Of a stretch of 64,000 nucleotides of DNA, positions 38,401 to 49,814 are shown piece by piece. The notes below the pieces were generated by a model. That model saw only the letters and a list, made by a program, of their open reading frames with translations. It did not search any database and was not told the origin of the DNA. Positions within the stretch are counted from its first letter, which is position 1, and each line of letters opens with the position of its first letter. This stretch comes from Phytoseiulus persimilis (lineage: Eukaryota > Arthropoda > Arachnida > Mesostigmata > Phytoseiidae): NCBI GenBank assembly GCA_037576195.1, contig CM075102.1, forward strand, positions 17,480,745 through 17,544,744. The letters run 5' to 3'. The translations under genes and the position numbers were made by a program.

Positions 38401-41400
38401 GGCCACGACTTTCCAACTCTGGAGGGGTGATTCTGAGACCAATCTGGCCATCACTTTCCAACTCTGGAGGGGTGATTCCGAGACCAATCTGGCCATTAGT
38501 TTCCAACTCTGGAGGGGTGATTCCGGTGCCAATCTGGCCATTACTTTCCAACTCTGGAGGGGGGATTCTGAGACCAATCTGGCCATTACTTTCGAACTCT
38601 GGAGGGTTGATTCCGAGACCAATCTTGCCATTAGTTTTTAAACTCTGGAGGGGTGATTCTGGGACCAATCTGGCCATTACGTTCCAACTCTGGAGGGGTA
38701 ATTCCGGGACCACTCTGACCATTACTTTTCAACTCTGGAGGGGTGATTCCGAGACCAATCCGACCATACTTTTTCATGTCCGGAGAGGGTGATTCCTAGA
38801 CCAATCTGGCCATTACTTCCCAACTCTGGAGGGGTGATTCCGGGACCAATCTGGCCAATACTTTTTAACTCTGGAGGGGTGATTCTGAGACCAATCTGGC
38901 CATTACTTTCCAAGTTTGGAGGGGCGATTTCGAGACCAATCTGGCCATTACTTTCCAACTCTGGAGGAATGATTCCGGGACCAATCTGGCCATACTTTCC
39001 AACTCTGGAGGGGTGATTCTGAGACCAACCTGGCCATTAGTTTCCAACTCTGGAGGGATGATTCGAGACCAATCTGGCCATTACTTTCCAACTCTGGAGG
39101 AGGGGTGATTCTGGGACCAATCTGGCCATTACTTCCCAACTCTGGAGGGGTGATTCCGAAACCAATCTGAGCATTACTTCCCAACTCTGGAGGGGTGATT
39201 CCGAGACCAATCTGGCCATAACTTTCTAACTCTGGAGGGGTGATTCAGAGACCAATCTGGCCATTACTTCCCATCTCTGGAGGGGAGATTCCAGGACCAA
39301 TCTGGCCATTACTTCCCAACTCTGGAGGGGTGATTCTGGGACCAATCTGAGCATTACTTCCCATCTCTAGAAGGGCGATTCCGAGACCAATCTGGCCATT
39401 ACTTTCCAACTCTGGAGGGGTGATTCTGGGACCAATCTGAGCATTACTTCCCATCTCTAGAAGGGGTGATTCCGGGACCAATCTGACCATATTTTTCAAG
39501 TCTGGAGGGGTGATTCCGAGACCAATCTGACTATCACTTTCCAAATCTGGAGGGGTGATCTCGAGACAATCTAACCATACTTTTCAAAACGTGGAGGGGG
39601 GGATTCTGGGACCAATCTGGCCATTACTTTCGAACTCTGGAGGGTTGATTCCGAGACCAATCTGACCATATTTTTCCAAGTCTGGAGGGGTGATTCCGAG
39701 ACCAATCTGACTATCACTTTCCAAATCTGGAGGGGTGATCTCGAGACAAATCTAACCATACTTTTCAAAACGTGGAGGGGGGATTCCGAGACCAATCTGG
39801 CCATTACTTTCGAACTCTGGAGGGTTGATTCCGAGACCAATCTTGCCATTAGTTTTTAACTCTGGAGGGGTGATTCTGGGACCAATCTGGCCATTACGTT
39901 CCAACTCTGGAGGGGTAATTCCGGGACCACTCTGACCATTACTTTTCAACTCTGGAGGGGTGATTCCGAGACCAATCCGACCATACTTTTTCATGTCCGG
40001 AGAGGTGATTCCTAAACCAATCTGACCATCATTTTCCAACTCTGGAGGGGAGATTCCGAGACATATCTGGCCATTACTTTTCAACTCTGGAGGGGTGATT
40101 CCGAGACCAGTCTGGCCATTACTTTCCAACTCTGGAGGGGTGATTCTGGGACCAATCTGAGCATTACTTCCCATCTCTAGAAGGGCGATTCCGGGACCAA
40201 TCTGACTATCACTTTACAAGTCTGGAGGGGATCTCGAGACAAATCTAACCGTTATCTTCAAAACCTGGAGGGGTGATTCCGGGACCAATCTGACCATTAC
40301 TTTTCAACTCTGGAGGGGTGATTCCGAGACCAATCCGACCATACTTTTTCATGTCCGGAGGGTGTGATTCCGGAACCAATCTGACCATCATTTTCCAACT
40401 CTGGAGGGGCGATTCCGCGACCGATCTGACCATGATTTTTCATGTCTGGAGGGGTGATTCCGGGACCAATCTGGCCATTACTTCCCAACTCTGGAGGGGT
40501 GATTCCGGGACCAATCTGGCCAATACTTTTTAACTCTGGAGGGGTGATTCTGAGACCAATCTGGCCATTACTTTCCAAGTTTGGAGGGGCGATTTCGAGA
40601 CCAATCTGGCCATTACTTTTCAACTCTGGAGGAATGATTCCGGGACCAATCTGGCCATACTTTCCAACTCTGGAGGGGTGATTCTGAGACCAACCTGGCC
40701 ATTAGTTTCCAACTCTGGAGGGATGATTCCGAGACAATCTGGCCATTACTTTCCAACTCTGGAGGGGTGATTCTGGGACCAATCTGGCCATTACTTCCCA
40801 ACTCTGGAGGGGTGATTCCGAAACCAATCTGAGCATTACTTCCCAACTCTGGAGGGGTGATTCCGAGACCAATCTGGCCATAACTTTCTAACTCTGGAGG
40901 GGTGATTCAGAGACCAATCTGGCCATTACTTCCCATCTCTGGAGGGGAGATTCCAGGACCAATCTGGCCATTACTTCCCAACTCTGGAGGGGTGATTCTG
41001 GGACCAATCTGAGCATTACTTCCCATCTCTAGAAGGGCGATTCCGAGACCAATCTGGCCATTACTTTCCAACTCTGGAGGGGTGATTCTGGGACCAATCT
41101 GAGCATTAACTTCCCATCTCTAGAAGGGCGATTCCGGGACCAATCTGACCATATTTTTCCAAGTCTGGAGGGGTGATTCCGAGACCAATCTGACTATCAC
41201 TTTCCAAATCTGGAGGGGTGATCTCGAGACAAATCTAACCATACTTTTCAAAACGTGGAGGGGGGATTCTGGGACCAATCTGGCCATTACTTTCCAACTC
41301 TGGAGGGGTAATTCCGGGACCACTCTGACCATTACTTTTCAACTCTGGAGGGGTGATTCCGAGACCAATCCGACCATACTTTTTCATGTCCGGAGTGGTG

Positions 41401-41977
41401 ATTCCTGAACCAATCTGACCATCATTTTCCAACTCTGGAGGGGCGATTTCGAGACCAATCTGGCCATTACTTTCCAACTCTGGAGGGGTGTTCTTGGGAC
41501 CTATCTGACCATTACTTTCCAACTCTGGGAGGGGTGAATCCGAGACCAATCTTGCCATTACTTTCCAACTCTGGAGGGGTGATTCTGGGACCGATCTGGC
41601 CATTACTTCCCAAACTGGAGGAATGATCTCGGGACCAGTCTGACCATACTTTTCCAAGTCTGGAGGGGTGATTCCGAGACCAATCTGACCATTACTTCCC
41701 AAGTTTGGAGGAGTGATTCCGGGACCAATCTGACCATGCTTCTCCGAATCTGGAGGGGTGATTACGACACCAATCTGACCATCCTTCTCGAGACCATGAT
41801 GCTGACCAAGTGAAGAGAGAGGGAAGTGCCTCGATTCCAGGTCAGAATCGTTTCGAGAATCGGTGGCCACTCCCGAAGGTCTCATGAGACTACATGTAAG
41901 GCAATGTGTGTCTGTCAGCAGTAGACTCCCGAAGCTAGGGACGGGTCGGCCAGCGTAGTCGGCCGAAGGCCGGCTAG
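35433..41977 (+). mobile_element. Non-autonomous Helitron with a giant internal minisatellite
   Basis: The left end reads TCTATATATATAAAAATCC, followed by TTTG-rich sequence and a block (CTCAATAGGCTCCTCTGG) of the kind found at the 5' end of many arthropod Helitrons and their non-autonomous derivatives. The right end has a 5-bp GC hairpin, CGGCC-GAA-GGCCG, immediately followed by GCTAG and then T. The element therefore sits between A (35432) and T (41978), has 5'-TC and CTAG-3' termini, a subterminal 3' hairpin and no terminal inverted repeats or target duplication. All of this is diagnostic of Helitron rolling-circle insertion. No Rep or helicase frame is present. Apart from about 150 bases at the 5' end and about 190 at the 3' end, the whole interior is a 45-base tandem array. 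Age: terminal signals are crisp, so insertion is not ancient, but the distal half of the array has diverged. Confidence 0.8.
35581..41784. repeat. Minisatellite array, 45-base unit, about 138 copies
   Basis: The unit runs GGAGGGGTGATTCCGAGACC, then AATCTGGCCATTACTTTCC, then AACTCT. Variation is concentrated at two places: GAGACC/GGTGCC/GGTACC/GGAACC/GGGACC near base 15, and ATTAC/ATTAG/ATCAC/ACGAC near base 31. Units from 35.58 to about 38.6 kb are nearly uniform. From about 38.6 to 41.78 kb they vary more (CCGACCATACTTTTTCATG, GAGCATTACTTCCCATCTC) and whole multi-unit blocks recur. Because 45 is a multiple of three and the unit lacks stops in several frames, both strands show very long but meaningless open frames. 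Single-base indels repeatedly switch the frame, so I see no coding constraint. Confidence 0.95.
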
Positions 41978-43284
41978 TATCCAATACTTGTCAGACTATT
42001 CTCTTCCGAGATCAATTTTCGACACCAAGACTTTCGGCTCCCTGACTTGAGAGAGCTCTTAATAAGACAGGGCGGCCCTGAGATTCCTCGGACTTCGATT
42101 TATGGCCGTCGTCTGTGCATCATTCTGTGCATGCTCCTCAAGTGAATAGTGATGCTGAACTGCTTTTTAGACTTGATGTGAATATTTCATGATGAAAAAT
42201 CCCTCACCGCTCCCTTACCGTAGCGGTTTTCCCCAGTATACTGTTGGCATTCGCAAGCCGAATTGAGCTCACGCGACACAGTCCGAATTGGTCGTTATTT
42301 GTCGAATGTGCTCACCTGAAATCATTAAATCCATGGGAAATCCCTTTGTATTAGCGAGGGGCATTCTGAGTATCACACATGGCCGCTACCGTCCGGAGCC
42401 CAAACCTGTTAGGCCAGGAATTTCCTGGAGCCGGAGTAACTCGGGGACGGAACGGCTGGGGGCCGAGATGCCTGGGGCAAAACTTTCTGGTACCGTGGAT
42501 TTGCGTTCAACGGAAATCCTGGTTCTGTGAAACGATTGAGTCTCGACAATCTTCAGATGCTCAAGGAGATCGTCCATTCCTTCATCGTCGAAAACCGTCG
42601 ACTCGAGAGAACCTTGGCCGCGGCCAATAGACGGAACCAACGTAATTGTCCTGACTGACGACGACTTGGGTAGGGTATGTGAGCAGTCGTGAGGTGTTGC
42701 GATTCCTATGAGACGCGTCCTCCCTGAGGGGATGACCGCCTCTCTCCGATAGAAGCTCCTTCGATGGATTCTCCCGTAATACAGAGAATTTCCGAAGAAT
42801 ATCAGATCGTCTCTATCAGATGTTCTTGTGTGAATTCCATAGATCCCATGTCGTCATTCAAACGATATCAGTCGGCGGAAACCTTTACCTCTGCATCGAA
42901 GATTTCATCCTCAGAAGCGCTGCCGAAAATTTTGTCTCGGATGGCGGTTGATCTTCTTTCTCAGATGGGTGGCTTCCGAAAATTCCCGGAAAAACCATGA
43001 CCTCCGTGCTATGGCTACAGCTCGGTTGGAATCGCTGCCTGCCAAACTAGCTGCGCTGCTCTCCCTTATAGCCTGGCTCTGATCCAGCAAGATGCGCATC
43101 CCAAGTTCCAACCCGTGCTGCCGTATTTATCTCTGAAATTCAGTCACAGCAGTAAGAGTTCATTCTACTCAGGGTCCATCTGTTCACAGAAGCCGACCCT
43201 GAGACTTGGCCATCACGATGCGCAGCCATTGCGCCGCAGAAATCGACTGAAGATTTCAATCAAATGCTCCGAGGAAAAATGAAA
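41978..43284. other. Stretch without a recognisable gene
   Basis: Both strands have frames of about 80 codons around 42.3-42.65 kb and 42.76-43.1 kb without family signatures. Nothing repeated was seen. Confidence 0.45.
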
Positions 43285-44065
43285 CCGCCCCAAGCATCAA
43301 GACTGCAGGGGCATCAGGATGGCATTGACTGTGGGAGAAACGCGCTCACACACTCTGTGAGATGATCCGTCTGATCTTTCACAAAATGAGCGTTCGGGAT
43401 GACGTCCTCACTGTGAAATAATTCCAATCGTCTCCTGATGAGTCTGGAGGGGGAAGCTCGAGAGTTTTTTTCTCTTCTTCGCAAACCTGTGGTCTCAGAA
43501 TGACAGGGCGCATGCGCGCACCGGAACACGATCTTCAGAATGCGACATTGAAAAACTCATCTTGAAACCCTCACTTCGCTGAACCTGCTAGGAAGTTTCG
43601 CTTCAAGCTCTCCATAGCCCCTAGTAGCTCCGTCGGAACGCAACTGGGTTGAACAGTTAACCTGGTCGTTTCGGAAAGCTACAGAAATTCAAAGCCACGG
43701 ATGCCATAACAAGCTCTCGTGGTTTCATAGTATATAGCGTAGAAGCTTCCGCGATCAATTGTCTCATTAAATTTCTGGCGCGATTCCCAGAGAACTTAGC
43801 GTGCATCTTCTGCGAATATGACCTCAACAACCGACGGTTTTTCCACGATCTCGCAATATTGAAGTCGACTCATGAGTACAAGAATAATCAAATTCCGAGG
43901 TCTCCCTTACGTATTGTGTCTCCATCACATCCACTCACATGAATATGAAATACATTAGTATTATGTTGTTACATCATTTGAGATCGAAGTTCCGCGCGAG
44001 GCCGCATAGGGCATCAGACCGGAGGTCCGCCCCGGGCATCGTCGAAGGTCGGTGCGCTACTGGTT
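43285..44065 (+). repeat. Dispersed repeat of unknown class, copy 1
   Basis: Similar in the same orientation to 51714-52465. Shared blocks in order include GAAACGCGCTCAC, CTTCTTCG-AAACC, GCAAAGCCAC-like sequence, GATATTGAAGTCGACTC-like sequence and, at the right end, GGTCCGCC-CGGGCATCGTCG followed by GCGCTACTGG. The copies have many substitutions and indels. No shared reading frame is preserved, so the similarity is not coding. A short motif like the right-end one (CCGCCCC-GCATC) also occurs at the left end. It ends about 220 bases before the SMARCC start codon. Confidence 0.7.
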
Positions 44066-44287
44066 CTGCCCAAAACTTCTGGAGCAATTCGAAAAGCCCG
44101 CCACTCCGGAAGCTCCAGTTACCGCAGCAGCGGCCAATGTTTGGATGGAAGCGCTGTAAACAACAACAGCGGCGTCTGTGGCGAGCACCACAGAGAAGTT
44201 TACACTAGGAACTCAAACCTTGTGAACTTCATCGAGTTTGATTGCGTTTGAACTGCTAGGAGCTTCCTGAACGAGGTTGATGAAATC

Positions 44288-47200
44288 ATGGCGCTGACAG
44301 CGAGGAAGGATGGGGGTCCGAACTTGAAATTCTTCGAATCAGCAGAGACGTTACAGCACTTTGAAGCTGTCAAACAGTGGCTTGTGAAACAATGCAAAAA
44401 GTACACTCAAGCAGAACCCCCCACTGCGAAGAGCTTAGCACAGTTAACGGTTCAGATGTGGCAATTCCAGGTCAGTATACCGCGTGATCAGTGATCGTGC
44501 AGAGACCGAATTGGTTACGAAGCTTCGCCGAACTCTCATACGGATGTGAACGATCTCCGATAAGTTCTGGCAAGGGGGACCGGCCCGTTCTTCGGAAGAT
44601 GTGTGGACTCAGAAACTGGGAGATTCTAGAGGGGCTGGAGACAGATAATCATGTTCGCGTTCGGAGAGAACGTACTCGCCCCAAGAGTCCTGAGCTCAGA
44701 AAAAAGATGTGGTTCAAAACGAATGGTTTATGGGAAGCACTTTCATCTCTAGGGGAGACGTGGGGGATTTTCACGCAGGCTTTTTCATCATAGATTCCCC
44801 ATAATTGGACCCATTTGAAATCCATGGGGGTTATTGGGAGTGTTGTCGAATTATTTAGGCTAGTTCATGAACATCGGAGCAGTTCACAGATGTCTTCCCG
44901 ATTATAGTTTCTTCCGAGGGAAAGTCCACTGACATGAATGACACCCATAGTGACTTCACGATCCCACAACTACTTCCAGGAAGACTCATTGGGGAAGGAT
45001 TCTCCGAAACCGCGCCCCTTCGCTCGTTTGCCTGTTCAAGTATTCATGGACCTGAAAGCTGGTGGTGCTTTGTGTCATTTGTTGGCAGCTGCTTACAAGT
45101 TCAAAGCTGAACAGGGTTGGAGGAGGTACATCTTTCGTTCTCGCTATCCATTGTATCCATGTCAGAGAATCGACGTCGATCCGCCCGTCGAACGCTACTC
45201 ATCCGGACGATCGCAGTGATGAGAGTTCTTGATGGAACTATTCCGTTACAGATTCGACTTTGGCTCGGCGAACCGCCACGACAAAAACATCGAATTTTTC
45301 GAGTTGGCCGACAGGCAACTCGAAAGTCAACGTCTCATCGAACGCCCATCGGTCTATGTGACCGAAGCTAAGCATAAGGAAATAGTGCGAAAGCTCGGCG
45401 GAGAGATCGTGACAGACGCTGACGACGCAACCGTGATCGTGACCTCGGCGACCCAGCCCGAAGACAATTCAGAAACCTGGGTCCGCGCGGTCCAGAGGAA
45501 GGACGGCCAGGTATTTCGGAATGCAACCATTGTACTCAAACGTCGATTCTATTCAAAGTTTTTAGAATCGTCACTCATAACCTACTTCTAGATTCTGACG
45601 CATTTTCCGATCACTCCAGGTTCTCGTCCACTTCTGTCAAACGCCCGATTCCTACGACTATTGGACCGAAGCGGAAGCCGAGCCTTCAGAGCAATCCCCG
45701 CGGCCTGCAGACAACGCGAGCTTCGAGGTAACCGTTGCTCATATTGCAAGCAGCCGCTCGATTATTCTCTAGCAAAACGCTCAGTCAGTTTCGAGTTTTT
45801 ATCGACATGGAAGGGAACTTGGTTCGTTCTGCTCCAGGTAACACCGCAATGGCTCCTCGATTCCGAGATCTACAACGAGTGGATGAACCCTGAAGACTAC
45901 GACGTCGACCACGAGAATCGTCGAAGGTATGCCGGCTGAATGCTCTATGTATAGCAGTGTTCCTAAACGCGGTCGGTGCCGGCACCCGAAAGTCGGCGGC
46001 CAACCGTCAGGAGGCTGCAGGCTGGTCGGTTGAGGGGGCAGTCTGATGCGGAAATTCAAGAGCGAGGTTGATATCCGCACGTGATAAACATGTGTGTCCG
46101 CAGGTGCACCATCGACGAGCTGCTTTGCGGCAAGAAGAGGAAAGCAGGCAAAAAGCGCGCTCGGAGTCCATCACCTACTGGGAAGAAAGCTAGGAAATCC
46201 AAAGGTCGCCGAGAGGATAACGTGAAGGATGCGGATGAGCCTTCTCCTGAGTCAGTTCCTGAGAAGGTTGAGGAAACTGCTGTCGAACCGAAGAGTCTAA
46301 ACTTGGCGGAGATCGTCCCGGAGAAAAGGGTACGGAGATGGCTGAACAAGTCTGTGGAAATTATGTCGCGGGCTCAGAAAGCTTCCAACCACTCTCTCCC
46401 TTACAGGTGATTCCCGAAGACATAGCCACAGAACAATCAAGCCACATAATCATTCCCTCTTACTCGGCCTGGTTCGACTACACCTCAATTCACGCTATCG
46501 AACGCAGAGCCCTTCCCGAGTTCTTCAGTGGGAAAAACCGCTCCAAAACTCCGGAGAATTACATGGCGAGCCGCAACTTCATGGTCGATACGTACCGTCT
46601 CAACCCCACCGAATACCTCACTGTGACGGCGTGCCGTCGTAACTGCGCTGGAGATGTATGCGCGATCATGAGAGTGCATGCTTTCATGGAACAGTGGGGG
46701 CTCATCAATTATCAGGTCGATGCAGATTCTCGACCCACTCCGATGGGGCCGCCTTCGACTTCACATTTCCACGTCCTCGTCGACACTCCTTCGGGTCTTC
46801 AGACGCTGAACCCACCCAGGATGATCCAACCTCAAAGCGCAACTACGTTCGCATCCGTGAACAGCTCATCTGCGCTTGCGGTTAACTTGGATGCCGTTAA
46901 GAACGAGAACTCCAATGACTCAACTTCCGGCAACGGTGTGGCTAAGGAAAAGGAATCATCAAAAGACTCTACATCAAACGGGCAGCCCACCATCGGCGAT
47001 ATGCTGGGCCTGAAAACCGATCAGTACTCGAACGCCGCGAAAAAACTGGCGCTGTCAAAACAGAAAACCAACCGAGATTGGACGGAGCAAGAGACACTAC
47101 TACTCCTTGAGGGCCTCGAGATGTTCAAAGACGACTGGAACAAGGTTGGTGTGACTTCACGGGAGCCTGCTCTTGGAGATGGGAACTAGATCGTGCTGTC

Positions 47201-48344
47201 AGGGAGTTCTTCCATCACGGAGATGCAAATCTCATCAGTTTTCGATGGAAATATCGCAAATGTTTTTTTTTCAAGGTTTGCGAGCATGTGGGAAGCCGAA
47301 CACAGGACGAATGCATTTTACAATTCCTCCAACTACCCATCGAAGACCCATACCTCGAAGGTGATGACGGGGGCGCGCTCGGGCCCCTGGCGTATCAACC
47401 CATTCCATTCTCCAAGGTTTGTGCTCCTGACCCGGAGAAACTCTATCCGAGCCTCGTGGCAGAACACTGAGCTGAATGATTACTGTTTTCTCAGGCCGGA
47501 AATCCGATCATGTCCACGGTTGCGTTCCTCGCGTCCGTTGTCGACCCCAGAGTGGCGAGCTCCGCGTCGAAATCTGCGATGGAGGAATTCGCGAAAATCA
47601 AAGATGAAGTTCCTTCATCTTTGGTTGAAAAACATTTGAGCAATGTTATCGAGAAAGCTGTCACCGAAGGTAGGGATCCGGCTCCAGAGAGCGATCTGGA
47701 GAAGTGCGATATCGCTGGAACGAAAAAGGACAGCGAAGACGAAGCGATGGACTCATCAGAGCCGAAAGAAAACTCCGATGAACGGAACAAAGAGAATGCT
47801 GACGACGACGAATGCAAGAAATCTCAAAAAGAGCGACTCAAGGTAGAGTAGCAAACCGAGAGACTCATATACCATCCATTCGAAGTATCTCAGGCTCGCA
47901 TAAAGTAAGCTCGTGATTCCTTTGCAGGCGGACGCACAGTTGTCTGCCGCTGCCGCCGCAGCCCTTGGGTCTGCGGCTGTGAAGGCCAAGCACCTTGCAG
48001 CTGTTGAGGAAAGGAAAATTAAGTCGCTCGTCGCGTTGCTAGTTGAAACTCAAATGAAAAAGCTTGAAATAAAGCTGCGTCACTTCGAAGAACTGGAGTC
48101 AATCATGGACAAAGAGAGGGAGACATTAGAATATCAAAGACAACAACTTATCCAAGAAAGACAGCAATTCCACCTGGAGCAGCTTCGAGCGGCCGAGTTC
48201 CGCGCGCGGCAACAAGCCCACGCGATGATGATGGCGCAGCAGCAGCAACGGCCAGGCGGGACACCCACTCCAGCGGTGCCGAACGGAAGTCCTGTCACAA
48301 GCGGACCCGAGAATCCTGGGGGATCAGCTGTGCTTCAAAATTGA
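44288..48344 (+). CDS. mor: SMARCC/Moira, SWI/SNF (BAF/PBAF) core subunit
   Basis: Ten exons: 44288-44470, 44980-45125, 45252-45510, 45620-45727, 45838-45926, 46104-46329, 46407-47144, 47276-47416, 47495-47842 and 47928-48344. They sum to 2655 bases, an unbroken frame of 884 residues. In order: N-terminal MarR/BRCT/chromo module ([49 protein letters not shown]); a basic Ser/Pro linker ([15 protein letters not shown]); SWIRM ([20 protein letters not shown] ... [19 protein letters not shown]); SANT ([20 protein letters not shown] ... [20 protein letters not shown]); an acidic stretch; and the C-terminal coiled coil ([40 protein letters not shown]). This nuclear protein scaffolds the ATP-dependent nucleosome remodeller with BRG1/Brahma and BAF60/BAF47. 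The Gln/Pro-rich tail after the coiled coil is short (about 45 residues) compared with vertebrate and fly proteins. Confidence 0.96.
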
Positions 48345-48501
48345 AACAGTTCTTATCGGCCTGGGACATAGAGCTCAACCTTCTTTCTCCATTCGGTTCT
48401 GATGAAAATTGGACATGTACATAAAGATGATGAGAGGATTATCGAACCATGATGAACCAACGAAATTGGTTTTTCATTCGATCGGTCATTGTAGAAGATA
48501 C

Positions 48502-48507
48502 AATAAA
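48502..48507 (+). terminator. Poly(A) signal of the SMARCC gene
   Basis: AATAAA 158 bases past the stop codon, in AT-richer sequence. Confidence 0.6.
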
Positions 48508-49814
48508 CAGGTAATTCTGTGAGCCACCTCGAAGCTTATGCCCTGAATGGAGTCTTTGTTCCGAAGGAGAATAAGCAAGAGAAGTAAGCGCGATGAAATT
48601 ATCACAGTCTACCATGGATGGATAAAAACCAAGAAAATCGAACGAGCCATGCCTCGAGAAACGCTCGAGCTATAGCATCAAACGATACTCTTCTCAGAGC
48701 TCTCCACACAAGCTTTTCGTGGAGACAATAGGGTCGGGCAGCGTGCGGAACCGGACCCGTCAAATCAGAGAATGATTTCCTATCTTCCTTCCATCATTTG
48801 TGCTGAACCGTACTGCGTCAGAATGTAACTCCAAAAAAGATCCACCAGTTCTGGAGCTTCCACTGGGATCTGTAGGGCGCTTAACAACTATTTATCACTT
48901 CGAATGACCCGGGCCAGCTCCGATTGGAGGTTTTCGTTCACCAGACCATTCCTTCAAAGAGCTCGACGCATCGTTCATTTCCGGAAATATCTCTGCCCAT
49001 GTGATTTCAAAGTAATTCAGACCAAATCAGACACATATATCCGATAGAGGAGGACAGACTCGATTATTTCGAGGCGAACATCATTGTCCGCTTCTGAATG
49101 CTTTCGACGGCTGCGATTGGCTTCTACAGTATTTGGAGGCGTTCCTCAGTGCTGAACCTCATAAAATTCTGTCTGCACTCGGGTCTTTGCCAGTTGCGTT
49201 TCTCAATCCTCGACATCATCTTTACAGAGAAGAAACTGTCTGGCGACCACGACAAGAGAGGAGCCTTCGAATTGGTTCGCAGTTTTCAAAAATTGTGGGT
49301 TGGGTTCTTGGGTCCATTAGCAAGTCGGTAATGTGGCTTAGATGAATGAATGTGTTCTTCGGTACGGTTGAAAATTAATTGGAGGTTGTGCATTATTTCC
49401 GAATCGTTGACTTCTATTCCGAGGAACGGTGGTTAGTAAACTCCGAACTTTCGTTCGGCTCCTCCTGGCCACGAACGAACGCCTTTTAATGCATACTCTT
49501 GGTGGGAAGAAATCCTCAGAATTCCTGCGTTCTTCCCTGAGTCAGCTTCCCGCTTGCCTAGGCCTCTGTGTCTCCGATATACTTCTGAGAAAATCAGGAC
49601 GAGTCGCCAATGCCATCCGAAAAAGCCCGCCGTTGCAGACGAATTTTCACAGGGCGGGCACTTGTGCGCTCGAAACTCAAGACGAACGTTACTCCTCCGA
49701 CTGAAATCTCGGTGCTTGGCTCGACTGGGTTCCGATGCTGAGCTGCGTTGGGTACCTCAGAACGGCAATCGATCCGGGGAACCTGGGCGGTCGAAACTCG
49801 ACTACTGTGGGAGC
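48508..49814. other. Intergenic stretch and probable promoter of the next gene
   Basis: No frame with family content. Two frames of about 77 and 91 codons at 49098-49331 and 49429-49704 lack support. The last few hundred bases should hold the promoter and 5' UTR of the gene starting at 49815. Confidence 0.45.

Noticed and set aside
35581-41784. CRISPR-like or centromeric array
   Set aside because: Units abut directly with no unique spacers, the host is a eukaryote, and Helitron ends enclose the array, so a minisatellite inside a mobile element explains it.
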